Assembly: GCA_014529385.2 (NCBI GenBank)
Contig: CM043944.1
Span: 179,738,740 to 179,802,739 of the forward strand
Direction of reading: 5' to 3'
Source: Adiantum capillus-veneris
Taxonomy: Eukaryota > Streptophyta > Polypodiopsida > Polypodiales > Pteridaceae
DNA length: 64,000 nt
Shown here: positions 54,856 through 64,000 of the stretch, piece after piece
Layout: each line of letters opens with the position of its first letter
Numbering within the stretch: position 1 is the first letter of the stretch
Made by a program: the position numbers and the translations under genes
Notes under the pieces: generated by a model
Seen by the model: the letters and a program-made list of their open reading frames with translations, nothing else
Told to the model about the DNA's origin: nothing
Databases searched by the model: none

Positions 54856-56851
54856 CAATCAGTATATCCTCAGTGGGGGCACCACTGATGGGAAGGGGGA
54901 AATGGAAAAAACACCCAGTATATAATATACCTACCTCGTACTCCCTTTTGATCTACACCGTGGAGTCGGCGACCCTCGCAGCTCCTTGTAGCTCATGCCC
55001 GACACCCAGGTGGTCTCCCTACCTGTTATGCCGCTCCTCACGGCCTTCTAGCAATCGGTGCTCCCACTCATCCTCTACCTTACAACAGCCAGCACTTCGT
55101 GGCTCTTCTTCCTTGTGTGCTTGTTCTAGGACCCTCTCTGTAGCGTTCCAACCCCCTCACGGCATCCATCAATCTCTTCTCCACCCTTTGATGGTGGTAC
55201 GTGGCCCTTCCTTGCTACAGCCCCGTCACTTGATCTTCCTTCATCTCTGTCTGAAGAACTGTCCTCGGTCCTCTTGGCTCCTCTTTGTTGCCCCCCCCGC
55301 CTTCTTGGTCCCCTCCTAGCTTTTACTATCTGGCCACCCCGCGGCTGCCTTCTATTGCAATGGCGGCCCTACCTATCTTTGGCCATTCCGTCTCTCTTTC
55401 CCATGCAAGCCCACTTGGCAGCTCATTCCCATGCAGAACCAGGCAGATGGCGTACTTTTCTCCTCATGCAGGCTGCAGCTCGCGGCCATACCTTCTTTTT
55501 TGAATTCTCTACAACAAACATATGTTCCTTAAAAAAAAAAAAACCTTGATATGGCAAGCATTCACTCGCAAATTAAGATCATCGAACCGCCTCCAATTGC
55601 CGACAATCAGTGTCTCACAGCACTTTGAACACCAAAGAGATCACCTCGTTGATATTCTCCTCCCTTGCCACAATGTACGATGCCTCACAAAAATTTTCGT
55701 GCATTTTCAAGCATTCTGACTCGCAAATCTTTTGCACCATGTCTGGCCTGTTAAATGGCCCACTTAGCATACACATCCAACGGTACCTGTGACACTTGGT
55801 GCCCGACACAGGCTCAAGCACATTGTTGCGACATTGCCTACTACCATACACCTGCAACAATGAGCCTTTCCATGAGTCAACATTTTTGAGTTGCACTAGC
55901 GTGTGTAAGGGTAGATACATGCCCTGGTAGTAGGTACGCTTGGTGTGGTGGGTTTGTGGAGTGTGAGAATAGTGGAAATCGAGCAGGCAGTGGTCTCCTA
56001 GTGTGCAGTGTTTTTTTGAAGGTGTTTTCCAAAAGGATAGGGGTGTTGTGGATACCCTGAGCTATAGAGAGGCCCTTTTGTTTGTGCCGAGCATGTTCCC
56101 CCATTCCCCCTTTCAAATGTCATCAATTTCTATGCTATCTTTTGTGTGTGTGTGAGGGTCTAGATTTATTTTAATTTCTTTATGTCACTTGGGCCCCATC
56201 ATACGGGGTCCCATAAGTTGGTAGGACTTCTTCTTCTATTATTGTTTGTTCTTCAGTGAATTGACACGTCAGTAGTTTTGTGATATTTTGTCTTAAATTG
56301 TTGCGTATCAAGCCACTGAAGAACGGAACCAACTTGCAGATGTTGACCCAGGGCCTAAACTCTAAATGAAGAAGAAAAAGCAGTAGATGTACAGATTTCC
56401 ATAGTTCATGCTAATCTGTTGATGTGGTAGATTGTATGGATTTTTGCACCTTGCACTAGCTTGCTGACGTGGTAGATTGTACAAAGTTTTGTAGATTGTG
56501 ATGGCTGCTTTTCGGGCCATATGCTTTTTGGACTAGTTGGTTTTGAATTTAAAGCTTTTCATGTAAACTGATTTTAATGGCCAAGGTCCTTTAAATATGA
56601 GGCTAGGGCTCATTCTCTGGCCCTCTTCTGGGAGAAGGAGCAGAGGATGGAGTACCGGCTTGTACTCTTTTGATGTAATATAAAGAAATACCAAAAGGGG
56701 AGCCAAGGTTTGGGGCCAATACTCTTTGGGGTAGAATTCCTCCACTTTGTGTTGCATGTGCTCTCTCTTTCAATTTAGTTTTTATTGAAGTGCTTAAAAT
56801 CTGTTCAGTCTGTTCTTTTCTTTTGACAGTTCTCACAAAACCTGAGTGTTG
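54856..56851. other. No independent gene; gag 5' part and repeat debris
   Basis: 54880-55260 in minus-strand frames continues the gag N-terminal region (VEDEWEHRLLEGREERH). An A run lies at 55529-55541. 56010-56150 is the repeat shared with 6340-6480. 56540-56700 has the look of a transcript 3' end (TGTAATATAAAGAAATACC). Confidence 0.4.
56010..56150 (+). repeat. Dispersed repeat shared with 6340-6480
   Basis: Same-orientation partner of 6340-6480; see the words listed there. Confidence 0.55.
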
Positions 56852-57380
56852 CTAAACATAAAAAACCCCCATAGTCATACATAGCCGATCCCAAGCTGCC
56901 AACTCCACCCCATGCACTAAAGCATGGCCACCTCCTATCCTGTGAGAGGGGTCCTCCAACATGTTGAAGTCCCCCCTAGCACACCATTTCTTTACATGCG
57001 GCAAAGACTCAACAACATGAGACCAAAACTCATCACATGCACTTGCCACATTGGGCGTGTAAATGTTCAGGAAACCCATGAGGAAACCTTGAATCTATAT
57101 AGTAACCCACTGAGCTCTACTTGGCACAATAATACCTTTGCCCACAATGGCCTCCTTTCAAGAATCCACAATAGTCATATATACCCCGCCCTCGATACCT
57201 CAAGGTCCAAATAGAGCTCACCAAAACACCTCATAGCGACCATGCAAAATTGACCAACATGTCTAATGCGGATCTCACACAGATGATACTCCTACAACAT
57301 AGGAATATCAATCTCACCACTCACAGGCATCGATGAATCTCCTGATGCAATTGACCCATCTGACATTGAAATTGGGGACC
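56852..57380 (-). pseudogene. LINE ORF2 endonuclease fragment, minus strand
   Basis: The frame 57079-56852 reads MGFLNIYTPNVASACDEFWS then KKWCARGDFNMLEDPSHRIG. The Y-x-P-N and G-D-F-N-M motifs are those of EEP endonucleases of plant LINEs. Upstream on the same strand (57220-57080), GYMTIVDSWKEAIVGKGIIV in shifted frames fits the preceding part. It is cut at 56852, before the reverse transcriptase. Confidence 0.7.
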
Positions 57381-57419
57381 ACCTAATCCATGCACTTCCA
57401 TGAGACAATTCTCATGGGC

Positions 57420-58930
57420 TCAATGACAGAAAATAGATGTTGCAATACTAGCCAACCTTGCTATCTTTGAGGTTGTATTGAAAGGGGAGTAATCCATATC
57501 CGAGCAACCTCTAGAAAAGCACGTTTGGAGTGACTGTCCCACCCAGGCCCACACCAAGCATGCAGCCCATAGGGCTACATCCTCTGTCGAAGAATCCTCA
57601 TGTACAAATACATAGCATGGAGGGATATGAGTGTCATCAAACAAATCACCACAATGTGCCTGCAACTTGCTACATGCAACAGTGTCACGTTGAACTTGGT
57701 TGAAGGCCAAAGTGTCTATACCGGGTTTTTCACCCCTAGGTCCCCTGTGTGGTGTGAGAACTCAGTGGCCTAGATCTAGAGCTAGCCAAGAGCTGTGTGA
57801 AGGGTCCGCTCTGTAGGGTCCTTGCCGCACGGCGGAAAGGAGAAACCTACCAATGGATCCAAAGACTCATTGCCTTGAGCTAAAAAGAGCACGTGGACTG
57901 GAAAGCAAGCCTCCTCCCGGTGGTGGGAGAGGAATCGCATGAGACTATATTCAAAGAGGTCCCATTGTCTGCAAATGTCAAAGCTAGTAAAACCTTGAGG
58001 GACTACATCAAAAGGGGAAGTCTGACCCAGAAGCAGCAGCCTCAGATGGGGCTGTCCCTCCCAAGCCACACGGCTCGGGAGAAAGCATCACCAAGAGAGC
58101 ACCTTGCTATTGACGTGTGTCTAATACCCTGCATCTGAGGAGGAGTAGCAGTGGGGTTGGAAGATGAGGCTGAGTGCCCCACCCGCGAGAGAGGAGAAGT
58201 GGGAGGTGCAGATGAAGGTGGACGAGGTGGGGGGGGGGGAGACGAGGGAGGAAAAGCGGCAGTGTTTGAGGGAGGAGGAGGGGGAGGAGTTGAAGAGGAC
58301 CGAGTCTCCTCTGGGGGTCTTGCTGAAGGGGGTCAAAAAGGTCCCTGTCGGAACCTAATGTTGCTAAGTTGCAAGAGGTTGGCCACGAGGGGGAGTAGTG
58401 TAGCAAGCTTGTCCCTGTCGATTGCAACCACCGTGACCAATAGGCACCTGCTACCAATTTTCAGTTGTATGATCCCTAGCGTGTGTTGAGGCCTTTGGCA
58501 AGTGGCCCATTTGTCTACAAATGAAGCACTATTTTAGGAGACCCAAATACTCCACATTGTGTTTGATCCAACCCCTACTCACACAAGGTAGAAGTATCAT
58601 CTTCGGGAGGGAGTGTGTGCCTTGAACAAGAACCTAGACAGTAGGTAAACTCATGGCCTTGGCCACACACAATTAAAGCTACAGTGTGTAGAGACTCCAA
58701 AATTGTCTCAAACATGGGGAGAAGAGGAAGGTACTCTCTCCTCATGCCTAAGAAGAAAACCGAGATAGGCAAATCGACCTCCTCCTCAAGCACATTTATA
58801 GTCTGGTCAAAACCATGATGCCATCGTCTGAAGTAGGCTTGAGCTCCTTGGATACAAAGCAGGCTCATTGAAATCACCTTAGATGTCATCTCTAGACACT
58901 TGAACTCTATCTAATAGTACCCTCTTCCCA
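57420..58930 (-). pseudogene. LINE ORF1-like (DUF4283-type) region, minus strand
   Basis: 58889-58575 reads MTSKVISMSLLCIQGAQAYF, RRWHHGFDQTINVLEEEVDL, PISVFFLGMRREYLPLLPMF. The W-x-x-x-F-D ... (V/L)-P-(V/I) ... pattern resembles DUF4283, the N-terminal domain of plant LINE ORF1. A Pro/Leu-rich low-complexity part (58457-58107) and two further frames (58069-57782, 57710-57420) follow before the endonuclease piece. Several stops. Both fragments probably come from one LINE copy. Confidence 0.5.
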
Positions 58931-58989
58931 AGAGTTGGACATCGGTGATCTTACCCACATCATCAAAGAGGATTCAGGCCTGGAGTAAG

Positions 58990-60240
58990 TGTCATAATAA
59001 GAAATTATATCTAATTCTCCTAAATGATCATTTAATATGGGCTAGTGCCAGGGGAGAAAAAGCTACAATATTGGTAGGGATCCAAAGGAGGGAAAATAGG
59101 GATCCAAAGGGGGGCCCATCTGCAAAATAGCAATGTGCAGCAATAGGGATTAAAAGACCCTAAGGTGTAGCCCATTAAGAGTTCCAAAATGCTAAGGTTC
59201 CAAAATTCAAAGGTGTCTCCAAAGGTCAAACGCTAGGGAAATTGGGTGCTTAATGTGTGTCACAAAAAGTATTTATCAATCCCTACATAGGAGGGGGTGA
59301 TCCTTGCAAGTAGGGGAGGAGAGAGAAACTCACACACACACACACACACAAGCTCCCTTTACACAAAGTGAATGAGGGACACATGTCAGCTCCCTAGCCT
59401 AGATGCCCTCAAGGTGTACTCAAATCCTATTGGATGGCCTTGGAGGTGGACCAATGAGAATTAGGCTAGAGTAAATCTAGTTTAATTAATTTAAAAACAC
59501 TTAATAAAAGAACCAATGGGAGTTAATCTCTCTAGAAGACTATTGGACAGTTTCCCAAGGGGTCCAATGAGCATTCAACAGCCAAATGGCTTGCCTGATT
59601 CCTATTGGCCAGGAGGCAAAGGGGTCCAATGAGAGTTTAGTTGCATTTATTAATTACCTAAATCTCTCACAAAATGGGAAAGGGGGACACATGTCAGAAG
59701 GCTATCACTTATGCTGCTTAATTATCATTGGCTAAGCCTGGGGAGGACCAATAGGATGCTAGCAAGAGGGGTTGACCAAGAGAGAGAGGGGGCTGATTTT
59801 TCAAAGGCATTATCACCTACACACTCACACTAGCTCATGTGTGGAGTAAGAATACCCTCTCTCCTTCTCAAGATTTAATGGAAAGCTTATCACCTACTCC
59901 AAGCTTGTGAGAAGGGAGGCCTACACCAACAACTCTTGGCTTTGTGATGCAAATCCAACCAAGAGCCAAGCTTCAATGCATGCTCATATCCTCTACCATG
60001 CTAATCACTAAGCTAAGATATGCTAATATTCATGAGTGATTATGTGAGGAGATGTACATCTTTCTTGTAAGAATACTCCTTCTTCCTCTAAATCTACTCT
60101 TATACCCCGCTAGCTCTCACCATCTTCAAAGATGTGTGAGGTCTTGGGTCTGAGACCGTGAGGGAATTGATGTTGTGTTCGATAAGTATTTTTCTTAGTG
60201 CATGAAGTTTCCATCTTCATTACACATTAGGAAATTTTGG
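58990..60240 (+). repeat. LTR-like region starting TGTCATAATAAG; no gene
   Basis: The first 60 bp resemble the chromovirus LTR start (TGTCATAA..., TATCTAA, GATCATTTAAT(A/G)TGGG). The word GGGATCCAAAG(G)GG repeats at 59076 and 59100, and (CA)10 lies at 59331-59350. The rest is non-coding. The right limit is not fixed; a solo LTR is possible. Confidence 0.35.
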
Positions 60241-60578
60241 AGGTCATTTGGAGGGCCATATGAAGAGAGAGAAAAATAGAGCGCGTCCAATGAGCATGAA
60301 GGCTACGTTACGTAGAAAAGTACCTGGAAAAACTCAAAAAATAGGAAAATAGCATAAAACTTTCACGAAACTAGGATTGTAGCATAGTAATTTCTTTACT
60401 TTTACCGAGCTTTTAGGTGCTTGCGTGTGGTCCCACTTCTGATATTCTCTCATGGTCATTAACGTACTGGAGGGTGACCATTAAGCCCGCACAAGATATT
60501 GGAATTTTGAAACACTTTCCCTCCATTAGAATGCTTTCAAAGTGAATCTCCCTCCACTAAAGCTTTTCTCTGAGAGTT
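60241..60578 (+). promoter_or_regulatory. Upstream region of the gene at 60579
   Basis: 338 bp between the LTR-like stretch and the start codon. It is AT-rich with no clear TATAAA in the expected window; TCTCCCTCCACTAAAGCTTT (60547-60566) may be leader. Confidence 0.3.
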
Positions 60579-61999
60579 ATGGCATCCACGTCTTCTCGCC
60601 CAAGAGCCTCAAGGTGTTTACTGTCTCTCACACCAACAAACAACAACGGCACTTTGCCTAGAAGGCCAAGTAGTAGCATATCCTCAATTACAATACCAGC
60701 TTCAATAAGTGCAGACAACCAATGGGTTGGACAAAGGATAAACAAAGGTTCATGGGTCCTCATGCAACCAAGAAGACCCAAGAGGTTTAGTGGTATCAAC
60801 GTTTACCGCTCAGCATGGAAAGCCAGGGTGTTGGATTTCAAAGTTGAGATCGGCAAAAGATCTATAAAGGAAGTTCTTATTCAGCATGTGTTTACCCATC
60901 CAGAGGTGATAGCAAACGGTGGAAATGTATCAAATATACATCAACCACGTTGCAATTGTAAGTACTCTTGACATGTGAACTTACTGATACTCTCATTATA
61001 ACTTTTCTTATATATTTTGCAATGTTTCTCCCGCTTGTTATGAGTAATGTCTCTACTCTTCACAACTCAATTACATTAGATTTGTCATTTGTACTTATTG
61101 ATACTCTTAGTTTAACTCTTCTTTTATATATTGCAGATGTTTATCCCTCTTCTTATGAGCAATGGGAGCCTGTGGAGTGCATAATAGGCCTCTTCCATGT
61201 TGTACATGCCCATATTGGTTCTCTACAGTATTCAGAGAGGAGCACCAAAAGATTGGCTGATGAGGGAATCTTTTTTTATGACCACTTTTACCAACTCAGC
61301 TCAGGCAATAAGAATGGCATGTTGGTGAAACTACCTCTACCGACTGATTGGAACACTGTGGACTGGCCAGTTCCTGAGGAAACAATGGTGGAGGCAATGC
61401 GAAGTAAGCTCTACAAGGATATACAAAGGTCTCTGCGTAGCTCTGTTCCTACCAAACTGGTTCGAATTGCAAACTTTTGTCCTGTTGCACTCTTCATAGA
61501 GCTGTTTCATAGCTACAACATCAGAGTTACAAAAACTATGTTCATGTGCAAGTCATTTCAGCAGTCATCCTGTGACAAACTTCTTGACAAAGGATGGTAT
61601 GCAAAGGAAGAGATTGGTTTACGGTGCGAGGTCGCGCTTGATACTCTAGTTGTCAAGTACATGATTGCAAGCCAATCACTATTACTCTCATTTTGGTATA
61701 TGCGATCACAAATGCTAAACGGTAAGTACATTCCTATGGACCAAGTTTCTGCAGGTTTGGAAGATAATCCTACTGTGGATGTGGAAGTGATTGATAAAGA
61801 GCATGGCCTACTATTGGTGGTTACAATAAGGGAGCTATGCAGTCTTCAGCATTTGCGAAATGACATCATGGAAGAGTCAATGGACAAGGAACTATCAGAT
61901 TTTTCCTTTTTCTTAGCTGGCCGTAAGGTGATGCGGCGAAGAGAAAAAGATATTTTGTGCAAAGAGTTGGATGGTCGGGTTGAAGTAGTGTCAATGTAA
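60579..61999 (+). CDS. Two-exon gene of unknown function (413 aa)
   Basis: Exon 1 is 60579-60957, donor TTGTAAGTAC. Exon 2 is 61137-61999, acceptor TATATATTGCAG. The 179-bp intron falls in phase 1 and the joined frame is open: 413 residues. The N-terminus (MASTSSRPRASRCLLSLTPT) is rich in Ser, Thr and Arg with few acidic residues, as in organelle transit peptides; this is inference. The body is globular, with CIIGLFHVVHAHIGSLQYSE, MVEAMRSKLYKDIQRSLRSS, VALFIELFHSYNIRVTKTMF and a charged C-terminus (GRKVMRRREKDILCKELDGR). I recognise no family. It converges on the C48-FCP1 gene 214 bp downstream. It could be an unusual element gene, but the clean splicing and intact frame favour a real gene. 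Confidence 0.72.
61005..61160 (+). repeat. Duplicated, inactivated splice acceptor inside the intron
   Basis: The segment ACTTACTGATACTCTCATTA ... ATATTTTGCAATGTTTCTCC ... TTATGAGTAATG (about 60980-61050) is repeated as ACTTATTGATACTCTTAGTT ... ATATATTGCAGATGTTTATC ... TTATGAGCAATGG (about 61093-61165). The period is about 115 bp. The first copy lacks the AG and cannot act as the acceptor in that form. Confidence 0.75.
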
Positions 62000-62118
62000 C
62001 AGATATTCTTGTAAACCCAAGTGTATACAAATGACTTTCAAGACATGAAGTTTATTGATCTCATTTTTCAATTGTGCCCTGTGAAAAAGTGTGCTTGAAA
62101 TACATTTGTTTACCACGT

Positions 62119-62122
<4 letters not shown>

Positions 62123-62181
<59 letters not shown>
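62123..62181 (+). repeat. (TC)29 microsatellite between convergent genes
   Basis: An uninterrupted TC run of about 59 bp lies in the 214-bp gap between the stop codons of the two convergent genes, so it may fall in both 3' UTRs. Confidence 0.97.
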
Positions 62182-62185
<4 letters not shown>

Positions 62186-62213
62186 ATATATTAGAAAAAC
62201 ACAGATAGAAGAA

Positions 62214-64000
62214 TCATCTTAATTCATTAGAAAGTACAAACTCGTCCGTGAACAATGGACTGAGATACAATTTCTGTAAGTATGGAATCAGAATATCTTC
62301 AAGGTAAAAATCGAAGGAATGCCCCTCGAAAGAAGGTGGTGAGATGGTTGTTCCCGGCGGATTTAGTTCTCCCTTTTCGGGAGTATCGTCAATTAGTAGT
62401 GTATTAGTTGCATCAAAGGGTACACCGATTTGGCTAAACGGTTTGTACAAAAGAGGTAATCCTGGTTTTTTAGGGTGGTAGTGGCCCTCAACAGTAACGC
62501 ATTTTCTTTGATCATACAAAAAGGCAAAATCTGACGTGTGAGCTTGGCATACACTGCAAACTATTGCAACTAGTGGCGATAAGTTTTGCCTTTGCATTGA
62601 AGACCATATGCCAACTCTGAAGCGCGGAAGAAGAAACTCAATAAACTCCTTGGTTCCTGGACGAACCACGACTCGACAAGTTCCCATCCGAAACGTTTGC
62701 AAATCATCAAAGGGTCCTCTGTCACCGAGAGGCACCCGCATCAGCAGCAATCCATTGACGTCCAAGATAATCAACCTCTGTAAAAGTTGACAAGTACATA
62801 TAAGTAGTTAGAAGCTGAACATATTTTGCCATACTTGAATAGACATTACCGGAACAACCGTATCTACAGGTAGCAAGGGTCCATACTGGGTCTCTGTAGT
62901 GTTCATGTCATTGTTGCTCTCCTCCGCTTTATCTTCATAGTCATCATTCAAAGCTTCATCAGGGGTCTCCCCCATGGCCCTTTCTGCCTGATTCAAGGTT
63001 GATCGGCTTGCCTCATACATCCTTTCCTGATCCATATCATTTTGCTCGTCCCGAGGCCTGCTTTCCTCATCCATAACCTTTTGCTCATCTATAAGCCTGC
63101 TTTCCTCATCTTCAGTTTCAGCCATAGGCTCTTTTGGCTGTTCCACAGGCTGACTTGCCTCTTTTATTGTCTCCTCCGGTTGAACCTTAGCTGCTTCCAT
63201 ATGCTCATTTGTCCTTTCCTCATCCTCGACTCTTTGATCTTCTGCTGATATGACACCCTCGGCCCGATGCGATTCCACTGTATCGGATGTAGGGGTTTGT
63301 CGTGGTGGCACGTCATGTTTTGTAAGATCAATAGTGCGCTCATCCAAGCCGCTATCTTCAAGCTCTCTAGGGCTAGACATAGTAAGCAGGTGTTGTATTA
63401 AACTTACCCGGTATCTTTGCAAATAATCATATGTGTAGTTTTTTAAAGCACTCTGCAAAATTGAAAGACCACATGATGAGAATTCTTTTATAGACTAAAC
63501 CAAAACTAACTGAATGCATTGCAAAATGGGTACCTTAGTCATGAAAGGTTTTAATGCAAAGTAGCTTTGCAGGACATATTCTGCATGGAGAAGACATCTC
63601 CAGCCGCAAGAATTCCCATCGGTTTGATTTGGGACAGGTACTTCTTTGATTGTGGCCTTGTATAGTTCATACCTTCCACATAGCTTGCCATAGGCAAGCA
63701 ACAACCTCTTTATACAACTGCATTAGGCAATGTCAAGATGTTAGCATGAGGCTTCAAATTTACATGGATATCTATAATAAACACTTTCTGACACAAAACA
63801 CTTACAGCCTAATTTCAGGGTGGGTTCCTTTTATTGAATTGAACACCCACACTGCTGGTTGGTCAACATCAAGGCATATGAGACTCCAGTGATGGTTGTT
63901 CTCATATGGGAAGATGATCACAGTAACTTCCAGCATAGCACAGTGGCGGAACCAGCTCTCAAATGTCCCAGATGGACTATTCTTTTGTCTAATAATTACA
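62214..64000 (-). CDS. C48 (Ulp1-like) peptidase - acidic linker - FCP1-like HAD fusion (5' end outside window)
   Basis: Four exons join in frame: 64000-63806, 63717-63534, 63452-62850, 62777-62214; introns of 88, 81 and 72 bp, all GT-AG (donors GTAAGTG, GTACCC, GTAATG; a donor at 62834 is a second in-frame choice). 514 residues are visible. Residues 1-125 are a C48/Ulp1 cysteine-peptidase domain: His in NNHHWSLICLDVD, the Asp position as Asn (VWVFNSIKG), the oxyanion Gln and Cys in NQTDGNSCGWRCL. About 126-327 is a Glu/Asp-rich linker (EEESRLIDEQ-like, no globular motif). About 328-514 is an FCP1-like HAD domain: RLIILDVNGLL, VRPGTKEFIEFLLPRFRVGI, WSS, NTLLIDDTPEKGELNPPGT. The second Asp of D-x-D-x-T is Asn. 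It is intact, unlike the related copies at 29.5-32.1 kb. C48 enzymes cut SUMO-type or viral-like precursors; FCP1 relatives act on phospho-Ser of RNA polymerase II tails. Neither activity is assured here. Confidence 0.82.

Noticed and set aside
54873-55319. 148-codon + frame
   Set aside because: Ser/Pro/Leu-rich shadow of minus-strand gag N-terminal sequence; no motif.
58107-58457. Leu/Pro-rich minus frame (possible signal or membrane protein)
   Set aside because: Low-complexity translation of a GGAG/CTCC-rich stretch within the LINE ORF1 region; overlapping + strand frames are Gly/Glu-rich for the same reason.
1-64000. tRNA, rRNA or snRNA genes
   Set aside because: I saw no cloverleaf with A and B boxes, and no rRNA signature. 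The TGGTATCAGAGC words are primer sites of LTR elements, not tRNA genes.

Overview
This is a repeat-dominated stretch of a plant nuclear genome. The sequence is AT-rich, with short spliceosomal introns (72-179 bp, GT-AG), plant-type LTR retrotransposons primed by initiator-Met or Asp tRNA, LINEs and a hAT relic. I see no bacterial, organellar or viral gene block. The lineage cannot be fixed from the sequence alone. A large-genome non-seed plant such as a fern is my guess, and that is inference only.

Layout. 1-1798: three 3'-truncated copies of one LINE family, two on + and one inverted. 1799 to about 5880: a broken Ty3/gypsy element on the minus strand. 5881-7147: repeat debris with an LTR/PBS remnant. 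7147-7600: a LINE tail ending in (TC)n. About 7650-17262: a region with similar inverted ends, holding a three-unit hairpin array (9766-10657), a GA-rich minisatellite and a young copia element (12984-17093). 17265-18740 and 18969-20765: the 3' half of one LINE and the 5' half of another. 20766-26440: a decayed chromovirus (gypsy with chromodomain) of the same family as the 1.8-5.9 kb copy. 27.0-34.0 kb: two broken FCP1-like (HAD) domains between blocks of a 50-bp repeat motif. 35.7-38.4 kb: minus-strand gag/protease debris. 38.7-39.4 kb: a hAT transposase relic. 39436-47797: an LTR element with gag and protease but no reverse transcriptase or integrase. 50.3-58.9 kb: minus-strand gag-like, LTR and LINE fragments. 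58.99-60.25 kb: an LTR-like stretch.

The gene-like part is the last 3.5 kb. A two-exon gene of unknown function (60579-61999, +) converges on a gene entering from beyond the right edge (64000-62214, -). In the second, four exons join in frame to encode a Ulp1-like C48 cysteine-peptidase domain, an acidic linker and an FCP1-like HAD domain. I do not recognise that fusion, and it is my best candidate for an undescribed system. The two FCP1-like relics at 29.5-32.1 kb belong to the same domain family. All three domains lack the second aspartate of the phosphatase motif, which suggests a non-catalytic role.

Most other open frames are transposon relics or chance frames in low-complexity DNA. All domain names are from reading motifs; no database search was possible.
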